Assembly (NCBI GenBank): GCA_020633205.1
Contig: JACKEB010000019.1
Coordinates: forward strand, 62,001 to 126,000
DNA from: Polyangiaceae bacterium
GTDB taxonomy: Bacteria > Myxococcota_A > Polyangia > Polyangiales > Polyangiaceae
Direction of reading: 5' to 3'
Length of the DNA stretch: 64,000 nt
The notes beneath the pieces were generated by a model that had not been told where the DNA came from, made no database searches, and saw only the letters and a list, made by a program, of their open reading frames with translations. Of the stretch, positions 35,406 through 44,677 are shown piece by piece. Positions within the stretch are counted from its first letter, which is position 1. The number at the start of each line of letters is the position of its first letter. The position numbers were made by a program, and so were the translations under genes.

Positions 35406-36395
35406 TCAGGGGTTCAACGCAGCGCTGTGGCAGCGCGGGCTATCGAGCACGACGTGCACACCGCGGTTCGTCGGTAGCTGCTTCTCGAGGTGCAAGCGCA
35501 TCTCGGCGGTGCCCGCGAAGACATCGATGTGCTGCCCCTTGACCCACATCCCACGGTCTTGAGCCACGAAGCAACCGTCGTGAGTCACACCGCCAGGCAG
35601 ACTCACTCCGTCAAACTCCGGCACGTACACCAGGCTCCCCATGGGTACGACGCTGGGGTCGACGGCCAGGGTGCGCAAGGCAACGATGGGGCGCCCCGTA
35701 GAGCCTCTTCCCCACGGAAATTTTTCGGAGTCAAGGCGATCGAAGCAAAGACGCTGACCGGTGCGACTACAGGTCGCCGCGCAGCTGCAGTCGCGCTTGG
35801 CAAAGCTCAGCGTGTCGCCGCTCGAGAGCATGCCGCTGCCCTGCACGCAGAGCCGCTCGAAGAACTGCTGCGGCACCGACGCCACCTGCTGGCAGCTAGC
35901 GTTGAACAGCGACACCGAGCGCCCCTCGCGCAGCTCGGACTCCGCCGGAAAGTCGTAGTAGGTGTTCTTGAAGGTGCCGATCACGCGACCGCCGGCACTG
36001 CCCGTCGGCAAGCGGCGTGAGCTAGCGTTCGAGGCGCCAGGCTTTTTGGGGGTGAGGTCCTCCGGTCCCAAGGAGCGCTGCCCTTCCCCGCGGCCTGGCC
36101 CAATCGTGGAGCCCGCGGGCAGCGGCGCTTGAACCGGCTTCGGCCCGGCCTCGGGGGCGCTCTTCGCTTGCTTGGGCTGAGCTCCGCTTTGCTCATGAGC
36201 AGCCAGGTAAGCAGGCGTGTTCCGCCACTCCTCGTGCGGCGCGACCAGCGGCTCAGCCATCCAACCCGAAGCGCCGGGGCTACACGCCGTCACCAGCCCG
36301 ACGCAAGCCGACGCGGAGCACAGGAGGGTGAAGCGCAGAGCCCCGAATCCGGGAAAACGTCGCCGCCCGAAGCGCATTCGCGCATGCGTTGCCAT
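35406..36395 (-). CDS. 3D-domain lipoprotein (MltA/RpfB-type 3D barrel)
   Basis: About 329 aa from the ATG at 36395, giving a lipobox ending GLVTAC. The C-terminal domain (~225-320) has the three Asp signature: LAVDPSVVPMGSLVYVPEFD, then HDGCFVAQDRG, then HIDVF. This 3D domain is shared by MltA and RpfB and associated with peptidoglycan. The full MltA domain is not obvious, so a lytic activity cannot be assumed. Convergent with the lipoprotein gene and divergent (~117 nt) from the TssB-TssC fusion. Confidence 0.7.
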   Translation of the reverse strand: MATHARMRFGRRRFPGFGALRFTLLCSASACVGLVTACSPGASGWMAEPLVAPHEEWRNTPAYLAAHEQSGAQPKQAKSAPEAGPKPVQAPLPAGSTIGPGRGEGQRSLGPEDLTPKKPGASNASSRRLPTGSAGGRVIGTFKNTYYDFPAESELREGRSVSLFNASCQQVASVPQQFFERLCVQGSGMLSSGDTLSFAKRDCSCAATCSRTGQRLCFDRLDSEKFPWGRGSTGRPIVALRTLAVDPSVVPMGSLVYVPEFDGVSLPGGVTHDGCFVAQDRGMWVKGQHIDVFAGTAEMRLHLEKQLPTNRGVHVVLDSPRCHSAALNP

Positions 36396-36511
36396 CCATC
36401 GGCCGTGCCAGAAAGTGCTGCGCTGGGCCAAGATTGTGCCGCGCTGCGTGGCTCCGAACAGACCGTGAGTCCATGGAATCCCACCGCCAGCTTGGGTATT
36501 ACGTCTGACCC

Positions 36512-38413
36512 ATGAGCGACGAAAAGACAGGCGGGGGCATCGCGGGCTTTGGCATCCAGTTCGGCAGCGGAAGCAGCGCGAAGACGGCTCAGAGCGATCC
36601 GGTCGCCGAAGACAGCGGCCTCGGCGGTCCCTTCCGCATCGTCGTGGTGAGCCAAGTCACCGCCGGCGCCGACTACTCCACGGGTGCGGATCCGGTGCCC
36701 AACGTGATGCGTCTGAATCGCAGCGACTTCGACCGCACGATGAGTGAGCTGGCGCCGAGCTTCAGCATCGAGGTCGAGACGGCGCTCTCCGACAAGCCGC
36801 TTCGGGTCGACTTGCGCTGGGAGCGCATGAAGTCGCTCAAGCCCCAGAGCATCATCGATCAGGTGCCCGCGTTGCGCTCCTTGATTGACGCGCGCCGCGT
36901 GCTGCAAAACCTGGTGGAGCGGCGCATCGACCGCGATGCCGCACGGATTCAGCTCTCACGGGTGCTCCCGGATGGACGCTTCAACGACGAGCTATGCCGC
37001 GACCTGGCGTCGGCCAGCGGTGCAGCTCCTGGGGACACTGCGGCAGCGCCTGCGGCGGCAGCGCCTGCGGCGGCTCCGGCGCCGACCGGCAGCGGCGCCC
37101 TCGACTCGTTGCTCGAGCAGGTCGACATCGCGACCCCGCAGCAGACGTTGGAGGACGTCGCGCCCGGCGCCGCTTCTTCGCTGATCGCCGCCGTGGTGAA
37201 GGGCGCTGGCGGCACCAAGGGCGCCGTGCTGGGCAACAGCCTCGACCGTGCGATTTCTCGCGTGGAAAGCACCTTTACGGACCTACTCGACGCGATCTTC
37301 TGCCACCCGGAGACGCAGCGCCTGGAGGCCACCTGGCGCGGCCTGTGGCTCCTGCTGGAAAACGCGAACACCGGCGCTGGTGTCGAGATCGACTTGATCC
37401 CGGTGTGTGAAGGCCACGACAAGATCACTCAGGCGCTCACCATCCTGGCGCGTCGTGAAGGCATCCACGAGGCGGAGCGCGCGCCGGTCGATATGGTGAT
37501 CGTCGACGCGACCGTAGGCAGCTCTCAGACGGACCTGAAGGCCCTCGAGGCGTGGAGCGTGGTGGCCGAGGTGCTGCGTGCGCCGCTGGTCACTGGCGCT
37601 AGCCATGAGCTCGTCGGCGTCGATAAGCTGGAAGATCTCGCCTACTCCGAGCGCCGCCACACGGGCACCACGGACCCACGTGCCGTAGCAGCGCGCGCTA
37701 TCGCGGGTCGTGATTCCGCGCGCTGGGTCTGCCTGGCGCTGAACCGCGTGCTGGTGCGGGCCGCTTACACCACGGAAACGTCCCGCTCGAAGGAGATCCC
37801 CTTTGGGCAGGATGCAAAGGGCAAGGGCCATGTGTTCGCTGGCGCCTACTGGGTGATCGCCAGTCGCTGCGCCGACAGCTACGTCCGCACCGGTCTCGGC
37901 ACCGCCATGACCGGCGGCAGCGACGGGTTGATGAGCGGCCTCCCCGTGCACGAGATCGAAGACCGTGGCGAACACGCGGCGATCCCAGTCGAGACCTTCA
38001 TCTCCAGCGAGTCCCAGGCGGAGCTCGCGCGCGCCGGGATCACCAGCCTTGGTTGCGCGCGGAACCGCGACATGGCGATCTTGAGCCACGCGACGACCTT
38101 CTACCGTGAGCCAAGCCAGACCGGCGGAGACGCGGCGCCCGCCAGCGCATCACTCGCGGATCAGCTGTTCGTTGGCCGCTTCTCCCACGCGGTGGAGATG
38201 GTAGCCGCAGCCATCCCGGCCCACGCGTCACCGAACGCTGCAGCAGACGTCGCGCGCATCGCCTTGGCCGACTTCTTCAAGAACCCGCCCCCGGTGGGCC
38301 CTGAGATCGACGCCAAGGCGCGGGACGGCTTGCTGGAGGTCACGGTACGCCCGCGTCGTTTCGCCGGCATTGGCCTCTCCGAAGTGACGCTAGCTGCGCC
38401 GCTGGCGCAGTGA
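36512..38413 (+). CDS. Single-chain TssB-TssC sheath fusion protein, 633 aa
   Basis: Residues ~40-165 match TssB: FRIVVVSQVT, then RLNRSDFDRTMSELAPSFSI, DLRWERMKSLKPQSIIDQVP and ALRSLIDARRVLQNL, which line up with the true TssB of this locus. A Pro/Ala linker (~172-195) follows. Residues ~200-633 match TssC: RLEATWRGLWLLLENANTGA, W-x-C-LALNRVLVR, GAYWVIASRCADSYVRTG, LPVHEIEDRGEHAAIPVETF, ISSESQAELARAGI, and the final FVGRFSHAVEMVAAAI helix. Both domains look complete with no frameshift at the joint. Separate tssB and tssC exist 18 kb away, so this is a second sheath-like protein. Confidence 0.8.
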   Translation: MSDEKTGGGIAGFGIQFGSGSSAKTAQSDPVAEDSGLGGPFRIVVVSQVTAGADYSTGADPVPNVMRLNRSDFDRTMSELAPSFSIEVETALSDKPLRVDLRWERMKSLKPQSIIDQVPALRSLIDARRVLQNLVERRIDRDAARIQLSRVLPDGRFNDELCRDLASASGAAPGDTAAAPAAAAPAAAPAPTGSGALDSLLEQVDIATPQQTLEDVAPGAASSLIAAVVKGAGGTKGAVLGNSLDRAISRVESTFTDLLDAIFCHPETQRLEATWRGLWLLLENANTGAGVEIDLIPVCEGHDKITQALTILARREGIHEAERAPVDMVIVDATVGSSQTDLKALEAWSVVAEVLRAPLVTGASHELVGVDKLEDLAYSERRHTGTTDPRAVAARAIAGRDSARWVCLALNRVLVRAAYTTETSRSKEIPFGQDAKGKGHVFAGAYWVIASRCADSYVRTGLGTAMTGGSDGLMSGLPVHEIEDRGEHAAIPVETFISSESQAELARAGITSLGCARNRDMAILSHATTFYREPSQTGGDAAPASASLADQLFVGRFSHAVEMVAAAIPAHASPNAAADVARIALADFFKNPPPVGPEIDAKARDGLLEVTVRPRRFAGIGLSEVTLAAPLAQ

Positions 38414-38621
38414 CCGACTTCACGCAGCAAACACGCCTCGACGCTCAGCTCAGCGGCACGTCGGAGCAGCGCACCTACATTTCCCCAGGATGCTGCCGCA
38501 CGGATTCGAACCAGACCGCGTGGTCGCACTCGGTTCAGCTCGACGCGCGCGGCAGTCTGCCGTAGTCATTGGTCATCGACAGGTCCGGCTCCGCGTACGC
38601 GACCGACTCGAGAGGAGACCG

Positions 38622-39107
38622 ATGAGCAACGTAGAATGGCTGCGACACCAGGTCGACGAGGCTGAACGCCATGCACGGGCAGTGGCTGGCGGCCTCAATA
38701 TCGACGAGTGGAATTCCCTACGGCAAAGCTATGGGCTTGGCACCTCGCTCGAGACGGCGACGCCGATCTCATTGCGGGAGCTGGACGAGGTGCTCGAGGC
38801 GCTCCGTCGCTACGCGGAGGCGCGACTCGCGAGCTTCTCGGCGCAAGAACAGCACGGAGCAGAGGCGGGTTCGCTGCGTGCTCGACTACAGCAACTCACT
38901 CAGGCCACGGCACCCCCAGCGTCGCCCGTGAGCGGTCTGCTTGGAGGCATTTTCGCCAACGCTGCAGCGAACAAGAACTGGGAGTCCAACGAGCAAGCTT
39001 CCTGCCAAGTGACGCTCCGCTGCCCCCATTGCGGCGCGTATCAGGAGCGTGCGCTGGACTTCTGCTGCGCCTACTGCCGCAAAGCGATCGCCGGAGGTGG
39101 CCAATGA
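38622..39107 (+). CDS. Zinc-ribbon protein, 161 aa
   Basis: ATG at 38622 with GAGGAG 5-10 nt upstream decides the start. The N-terminal ~90 residues are predicted helical with acidic/Leu content (LRELDEVLEALRRYAEARL). The C-terminal end holds CPHCGAYQERALDFCCAYC, a CxxC-x10-CxxC zinc ribbon. It lies 208 nt after the TssB-TssC fusion and overlaps the next gene by 4 nt (ATGA). Function unknown. Confidence 0.6.
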   Translation: MSNVEWLRHQVDEAERHARAVAGGLNIDEWNSLRQSYGLGTSLETATPISLRELDEVLEALRRYAEARLASFSAQEQHGAEAGSLRARLQQLTQATAPPASPVSGLLGGIFANAAANKNWESNEQASCQVTLRCPHCGAYQERALDFCCAYCRKAIAGGGQ

Positions 39108-39880
39108 CACCCGACCAGCAGGCACTCATCGCACGCCTGGACGGATTCGTCTCACAGCTCCATGAGCGGCTCCAGGCAGTCTTCGCCGAGGCTGCTGGAG
39201 GTATCGCCGACCTGATGCAACAGCGCCCAGGAGAGCTCGGTCCAATCCGCGCGGCACTTGGGGCGGTCGAATCACTCTCGAAGCAACTGCTCAAGACGCT
39301 CAAGGACAGCTGGGACCAGCGCATCGAGGGGATGTTTCGCGCGCACGGCGATGACTTCGTGTCCGTAGGAGAGGACCGTGTCGAAGACGCTCGTCAAGCC
39401 ATCGAGCAAGCGGTCGAACGCTTCAAGCTGCAGCAAGAGTCGCATTGTCTGGGCGCGATGTACCCCGCGGTTCAAATCGCCATGGCGAAGACCCGCCCGT
39501 GCACGAGTTGCGGCGCACCACTGCAACTGCAGGTCCCCTACGAGGCGGAGTCTGTGAGCTGCTCCAGCTGCCGTGCGGTGAATCAGCTGATGCCCGAACC
39601 CCTCGTCAGCAACTACTTCCTGTATGGCCAAGAGATTTTCCCTGCGGCAGCGGCACACGCAATCCGAGTCGAGCTCGAGTGCGCGCAGAAGCTGGTGGAC
39701 CGTCAGCTCCGCAACACGGGAATAAGAGAGACGCCCGAAGCCCTCCAACAGCGGGAGGCCCTCGAGCGCCGATACTGGGAGACCTACGCGACCACGAAAG
39801 CCAGCTTCCTCCGACGCCCGGTGGAAGCTGCGCTGATCGACGGCCGCATGGCTCGCTTTCGTGAGAACGCTAGAAGTTGA
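39104..39880 (+). CDS. Zinc-ribbon protein, 258 aa
   Basis: Start overlaps the stop of the previous gene (ATGA), so the two are translationally coupled. Residues 1-125 are helical. A ribbon CTSCGAPLQLQVPYEAESVS + CSSC follows at ~128-155. The C-terminal ~100 residues are helical (VSNYFLYGQEIF opening). Neither zinc-ribbon protein matches a family I recognise, but the pair is consistent with two subunits of one complex. Its end overlaps the convergent gene by 11 nt. Confidence 0.6.
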   Translation: MTPDQQALIARLDGFVSQLHERLQAVFAEAAGGIADLMQQRPGELGPIRAALGAVESLSKQLLKTLKDSWDQRIEGMFRAHGDDFVSVGEDRVEDARQAIEQAVERFKLQQESHCLGAMYPAVQIAMAKTRPCTSCGAPLQLQVPYEAESVSCSSCRAVNQLMPEPLVSNYFLYGQEIFPAAAAHAIRVELECAQKLVDRQLRNTGIRETPEALQQREALERRYWETYATTKASFLRRPVEAALIDGRMARFRENARS

Positions 39881-41153
39881 TGCCCTGAGCGACGTTGGGC
39901 TGCGCTGCAGCGTACTGACGGTGATAGAAGTCCACCTTGTCGGAGTAAGCCACTTGTAGGGCCGAGTCCTCCATCATGCGGGTCATCCACCAACTGGCGA
40001 TGTTACCGTAGTCCAAAATGGAGACGCCAAACTGACGCTCCACCTCTGCGCTCATGTCGACGCCCATCTCTCCCCACGCCCCAAGCGCGCCAGCAAGCTC
40101 GCAGTAGCGCTCGAACGGCATTGGTTCGTCTCCAGCCGCTCCCGCGCCGCTGAAGTCCGTGGCCACGGCGGCTTGCCCCGCGGCACCATGCGCTCCTGCG
40201 CCTTGGGCCATATACGCCTCGCCGAACAGGCGCCCCAGGGTGCCGGTGCTGTCGCTCTGCATGCGAGCCGTCCAGTCACGGTTGGCTTGCAACCAGCGCG
40301 GCAAGTCGAGCTGATGACTCGCCAGCACCTGCATGAACTCATCATCGCTGACGCTCGCGACCTTGGCGGTTAGCTGGGCGTACAGCTCGAAGCTGACCCC
40401 CGCGATGGGCTCCATCAGGCCGGGATTCGCCTGGAGCGTCGACTCGGCCTTCTCGTTCTCCATGCGACGGCTCGCCTTCCAGCTCGCTGCGCGAACCGCC
40501 TCCCCACCGAAGATGCAATCCGAGACCAGAGGCCCGTCCTTCTCGCCGTAGTGCTTGAGCACGGTGGTGCGGACGCGATACCACTGCCCAACGCTCACGT
40601 AGCCGAAGCCGAGCAGGGTTTGTTCGATCTTCTCGGCGTCACCCTTGAGCGCGTCGAGCTTCAGCTCGTGATAGACCATTTCGTCAACGCGCTCCTGCGG
40701 CGCCATGCTGAGTAGCGGCCCCCATTCATCGCGCCACTGCTCCGGATGAACTCGGTCCTGGTGACGGTCCACCCAGCCCACGGTGCCGCCATCCTCGACC
40801 AAGTCGGCTCCATCAGAGCTCCTCAGCACCCTTGCGTTGGCCCCTGCGCCGAGCACCTTGAGGTGCTCGATACCTTGGATGTCCTCGGCGCCGCGCACTT
40901 GCTGCTGAAAGATCGCCGCGCGCTCAGCCTCGGAGATCGCGTTGGGTGCCGGAGCACTAGCCGCTTGAGCATAGCCGGCTTGAGGGTAGCCAGCTTGAGG
41001 GTAGCCGGACTGAGCGTAGTCGGCCTGAGGGTAGCCCGCCTGAGGGTACGCGCCCGGCATGGCTTGGTTCACGTTCGAGACCGGAGCGAAGCCGAACAGC
41101 GACTTGAGCCAGCCAAAGAATCCAGTCGACGCAGGTTGTTGAGTCTGTTGCAC
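39870..41153 (-). CDS. Protein with YPQAG repeats and two copies of the T6SS-linked helical domain, 427 aa
   Basis: GTG start at 41153 with AAGGGGA about 8 nt upstream. Residues ~30-65 are YPQAGYPQADYAQSG-type pentapeptide repeats. The middle region (~75-240) is unrecognised. Two copies of the repeated domain follow: VSFELYAQLTAKV...LDLPRWLQANRDWTARM (~248-300) and MPFERYCELAGAL...ILDYGNIASWWMTRM (~343-405). The C-terminal part may correspond to a DUF6620-type family, but I cannot confirm that. Convergent with the zinc-ribbon genes. Its domain links it to the proteins at 6132-7739 near the effector. Confidence 0.6.
   Translation of the reverse strand: MQQTQQPASTGFFGWLKSLFGFAPVSNVNQAMPGAYPQAGYPQADYAQSGYPQAGYPQAGYAQAASAPAPNAISEAERAAIFQQQVRGAEDIQGIEHLKVLGAGANARVLRSSDGADLVEDGGTVGWVDRHQDRVHPEQWRDEWGPLLSMAPQERVDEMVYHELKLDALKGDAEKIEQTLLGFGYVSVGQWYRVRTTVLKHYGEKDGPLVSDCIFGGEAVRAASWKASRRMENEKAESTLQANPGLMEPIAGVSFELYAQLTAKVASVSDDEFMQVLASHQLDLPRWLQANRDWTARMQSDSTGTLGRLFGEAYMAQGAGAHGAAGQAAVATDFSGAGAAGDEPMPFERYCELAGALGAWGEMGVDMSAEVERQFGVSILDYGNIASWWMTRMMEDSALQVAYSDKVDFYHRQYAAAQPNVAQGINF
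40975..41060. repeat. 15-bp coding repeats for YPQAG-type pentapeptides
   Basis: Five to seven near-identical 15-bp units such as GGGTAGCCAGCTTGA encode Tyr-Pro-Gln-Ala-Gly and variants in the N-terminal region of the minus-strand gene. Confidence 0.75.
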
Positions 41154-41788
41154 TTTTGATTCCCCTTGGAAACGAAAACGGGATTCTCTCCCGACAGCGA
41201 CCGATACTCAACGAGCGCCACGCGCAGCGCGAGGCGAGTCCGGTCCGCTCACGGACGCTATCACCCCAAAAGCCGTCGTCCACCCGCAAACGCCCACAAA
41301 ACAAGACCGCGCGGATACGAACATCTCACCCACCAAGCCACGACCGCACGGAACAACCGCAAGGAGCATGAAACCGGCACTCCAGCGTTCCGGAACCCGA
41401 GTCCGCGCGGATCTTCCGTTGCCTCTGCCTCCCCAGCAAAAGCACATTCTTTCGGCGCTGCCGCCCGGCCCAGGCCCACCCTAGGCGGGACAAGCCGCGG
41501 GCGCGCCCGACCAAACTCCGAGCCGCGCGCGTTCGCTCGAGGGGCTGCGGCACTTGCGCAACCTGAGCGTCGCCACCCAAGGCCGCACGCCGCCAGCGGG
41601 CCCGTCCGATCGAACGCGTGAGCAGCCCTGCCCTCAGGCGCGGCGGAAACCGCCCCTAATGCAGGCCGGGCGCTCCTCACCCCCAAACCAGGAGCCTCCC
41701 AAACCACGGAGCCGCATAAATCAGCGCTGAAATCGCGCGAGTGCATTCAGCGCCCCACCGCTCTCCACTCCGCGTTAACCTCGCCACC
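41154..41788. other. 635-nt intergenic region between divergent genes
   Basis: No supportable gene. It contains AC-rich and GC-rich stretches and short motifs of the dispersed palindrome family near 41308 and 41403 (CCGCGCGGAT). It should carry promoters for both flanking genes; none could be pinpointed. Confidence 0.5.
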
Positions 41789-43231
41789 ATGGGCGAGTGG
41801 GCATACGTAAAGTTGGAAGAGAACGTCGCGAAGCGCAACGGCATGCCGAAGCAGATCCCGGTGCCGAAGGAGGAGTTCGAGGGTCTCGCTGAGACCGGTC
41901 TCGACGGCGCCAAGGTGCGAACCTGGATTAGCAAGTTCATGCAAGAGGTGTCCGGCTCGTGGCGCCAGCAGAACAACGAGCTCGCTTCGCGCTACGATGC
42001 GTTCCTCGCCAAGGGGATGCACTGGGACAAGGCGCAGAAGGCTTTCCAGAAGGGCGACAGCGAGGGCGCCATCAAGGCGCTGAAGATGATCACCCGCGTC
42101 GACAAAGAAGACGCCGCCGCGAAGCTGAACCTCGCGATGGCGCTCGCTGCCTCGGGGCAATACCCAGAAGCGCTCGAAGCCTTCACCAGCATCGAAGACG
42201 TCGCGAAGGGCGACCCCGAGTACCACGTGGCGCGCGCCAACGTGCACATGGCGCTGCAGCAATCGGACGACGCGATCAATCAGTTCGCGGATGCGCTCGA
42301 GGCGAAGCCCGACTGCAAGCCTGCGATGGACGGCCTAGTGACCGCCGGCCTCTTGATGCGCGTTTACGAAGATCCAAAAGACGCCGCGAGCCTCACCTAC
42401 GTGCGCCGGGACTCGGTGCTCGAGTACTTCGAGCAAGTCTGGGACGCCGAGGAGCGGGACGCCGAGTACCTGCTCGAGCAGATTGGCTACCACGAGCTAG
42501 AAAAGCGCTGGGACGTCGTGATCGCTGCGGCGGATCGCGTGCTCGCCAAGAGCGACGGTACCCAAGATCGAGCCGCTGCGGCTCGAATCGCCGCGCTGCG
42601 TTCGTTGAAGCGAGAGGACGCCACGAGCGAAGCGAAGAAGTACCTCGAAGCCCACCCTGACTCCGTTCCGATGCTCGTGGAGCTCGCGCAGTGCGTGGGC
42701 GCCTACGGTGATGAGGGCAAGGCGCTGCTCGACAAAGCGCTGGAGCTCGACCCCGGCGATCAAATCGCCCTCACGCTGCGCTACTGGCCCGAGACGGGTG
42801 AGGAGCTGAAGCCGCTGCTCGCGGCGCTGCCGGCGCTGCAAGCGTTCGCCGAATCCCACGCAGAGAGCGCCGGGGCCTGGCGGAGCGTAGGCCGCGCGAT
42901 GCTGCGCTTGGGCAAAGACGATGAAGCTCTTGCTGTTTTCCGCAAGGCAATTGACTTGGCACCCGACGACGACGACCTACGCAGCGAGTTCTGGTCGGAG
43001 CTAGGTCGCCTGCAGAAGTGGGACGACATCATCAAGGACGCGGAGGGCGTCGAGGACATCACCAAGCGCTCTTGGCAGCTGCGTTGGGGTGAAGCAGAAG
43101 CCTACGCCGGAGTTGGCAAGAAGATGGAGGCGCGCACGGCGTTCACCGCCATCAACCAGGACGAGTCGCTGTTGATCGACATCCGCAAGCGTGCCAAGCG
43201 CGCCGCGGAGCGCGCCTTCGGCGGCGAGTGA
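41789..43231 (+). CDS. TPR-repeat protein, ~480 aa
   Basis: ATG at 41789 chosen over an upstream in-frame start because the conserved-looking MGEWAYVKLEENVAKR begins there. Several TPR units follow, for example AKLNLAMALAASGQYPEALEAF (written in two pieces: AKLNLAMALAASGQ / YPEALEAF) and GKDDEALAVFRKAIDLAPDD. No secretion signal. The C-terminal end stops 1 nt before the convergent lipoprotein gene. It may assist the T6SS-linked module upstream, or be an independent scaffold. Confidence 0.6.
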   Translation: MGEWAYVKLEENVAKRNGMPKQIPVPKEEFEGLAETGLDGAKVRTWISKFMQEVSGSWRQQNNELASRYDAFLAKGMHWDKAQKAFQKGDSEGAIKALKMITRVDKEDAAAKLNLAMALAASGQYPEALEAFTSIEDVAKGDPEYHVARANVHMALQQSDDAINQFADALEAKPDCKPAMDGLVTAGLLMRVYEDPKDAASLTYVRRDSVLEYFEQVWDAEERDAEYLLEQIGYHELEKRWDVVIAAADRVLAKSDGTQDRAAAARIAALRSLKREDATSEAKKYLEAHPDSVPMLVELAQCVGAYGDEGKALLDKALELDPGDQIALTLRYWPETGEELKPLLAALPALQAFAESHAESAGAWRSVGRAMLRLGKDDEALAVFRKAIDLAPDDDDLRSEFWSELGRLQKWDDIIKDAEGVEDITKRSWQLRWGEAEAYAGVGKKMEARTAFTAINQDESLLIDIRKRAKRAAERAFGGE

Positions 43232-43232
43232 G

Positions 43233-43829
43233 CTAGAGTTCCTGATATCCGCCGGGAATGACGAACAGGTCGTCCCGGCCGGCGATCATCAGCTCACCCC
43301 AACACGCGAGCTTGGAACGCACCGCGAAGTACACCACCTTCTCGGTGTTTCCGATGGGGCCGAGCACAGCGAGGTTCGAGCGATGCACCCCCCAGGTACC
43401 GGGTCCGTGCTCGAGGATCGCTTGATGCAAGTCGCGCCCAGCCTCCTGGGCATCGCCGAGCGTCGCGACGCGCAGTCGAACGACGCTGTCTCCCTTGCCC
43501 GTGAGGTCGAGGTAGACCAGGTCGCTGCGGCGCTGAGTGACCTTCACCTTGAAGCCGCGCTGCTGCAAGAACTGCACGAGCTCCTGGTAGGACAGCGACT
43601 TGTAGTCAGGCTGGAGGTCATAGCCCTCGCAAGCCTTGGCGTTCAAGCGAACGCCGCCAGGCTTCATGCTGCCCGACTCCTCGTCGAAGCCTTCGGTGTT
43701 TTCCCGCGCATAGCCGCGGTTGGTCTCGGTGAGATAAACCGCCTGGCTCGGACCACCACAGCCAAGCAGCGCGGAGCCGAGGCCGGAGAGCAGCACCAAA
43801 CGTGCCCAGACATGCACTGAGAAACGCAC
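43233..43829 (-). CDS. Lipoprotein of unknown function, 198 aa
   Basis: Signal sequence with lipobox SALLGC. The mature part is a mixed alpha/beta domain with no recognised family. A conserved-looking W-G-V-H-R and a Cys near the C-terminus are visible. Ends 1 nt from the TPR gene (convergent). Confidence 0.55.
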   Translation of the reverse strand: MRFSVHVWARLVLLSGLGSALLGCGGPSQAVYLTETNRGYARENTEGFDEESGSMKPGGVRLNAKACEGYDLQPDYKSLSYQELVQFLQQRGFKVKVTQRRSDLVYLDLTGKGDSVVRLRVATLGDAQEAGRDLHQAILEHGPGTWGVHRSNLAVLGPIGNTEKVVYFAVRSKLACWGELMIAGRDDLFVIPGGYQEL

Positions 43830-44023
43830 GTGGCTAGGCTAGCAAGAGCCGCCGCTCCAACAGAAGAAACCGGCGAATCTCTCCGAGGCGTCCCTCCACC
43901 CCACGGGCTCGACTCTGGAACTCCCGCATGGATTTCGGGGGGAGAGGGGCCACGTTCGGCCGCTGCGCGCCGCGAACAAACAACAATTTGGCCTGCCTTT
44001 GCTCCTCTGATTACGCTTCAGTC

Positions 44024-44677
44024 ATGAGCGTGCGTCGGCAGCTGACCCGTTGGGCACTCGCCTCTTCAAGCCTCCTCCTCGTCGGAGTTGGCACTGGCTG
44101 CGCGTCGGGGCCGGAGCCCGTCGCCTTCCAAAACGAGGTCTTTTACGCCTACGATCAGCTCTCTGACAGCGACTTGAGCCGCTTCGAGGTCCCCTACCCG
44201 CCGCTCGATCTGGAGTCCAAGAGCCCTGGGTTCATCGGCGTCGGCGTGCTTGGCTCCAAGGTTCGCTTCTCGCGCCCCAAGAACTGGCAAATCCGCTCGG
44301 CAAGTAACCGTCCTCAAGGGCGCTTCATCGAGTACATGAGCCCCGAGCAGTACATGTTCGCGATCTACGAACGCCTGGAGTCCCCCTGGGATCCGTGGCG
44401 CGTGATCATGGGACACTACGAAAGTGACGTGAAGAAGAAGGGCGGCAAGCTCCTCGGCGAAGGCGTGGGCATGTCCACGTACAACGCCCAAGGCCGCGCC
44501 TACAACGTCCAGCGCCCCATCGACGCTCCCAAAGAACCGCTGATGAGCAACACTCGCGAGTACCTGGTGCGCAGCGACCATCGCATCCTGCTGGTGCAGG
44601 TCGTCTACCAGGGGAAATCTCTCAAGTCGATCGACGACGAGATGATGCGCGTGGTGCAGACCTTCCGCGTTTATTGA
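44024..44677 (+). CDS. Lipoprotein, ~217 aa
   Basis: ATG at 44024 gives a lipobox ending GVGTGC; upstream in-frame residues are rejected. The mature domain has strand-rich composition with blocks VRFSRPKNWQI and EYLVRSDHRILLVQVVYQG. I do not recognise a family. Followed by a 537-nt intergenic stretch. Confidence 0.6.
   Translation: MSVRRQLTRWALASSSLLLVGVGTGCASGPEPVAFQNEVFYAYDQLSDSDLSRFEVPYPPLDLESKSPGFIGVGVLGSKVRFSRPKNWQIRSASNRPQGRFIEYMSPEQYMFAIYERLESPWDPWRVIMGHYESDVKKKGGKLLGEGVGMSTYNAQGRAYNVQRPIDAPKEPLMSNTREYLVRSDHRILLVQVVYQGKSLKSIDDEMMRVVQTFRVY

Noticed and set aside
38500..38560. GGTTCGAATCCG on the minus strand resembling a tRNA T-arm
   Set aside because: No D-arm, anticodon arm or matching acceptor at the right spacing; the element is about 10 nt too short, and the T-stem pairs poorly.
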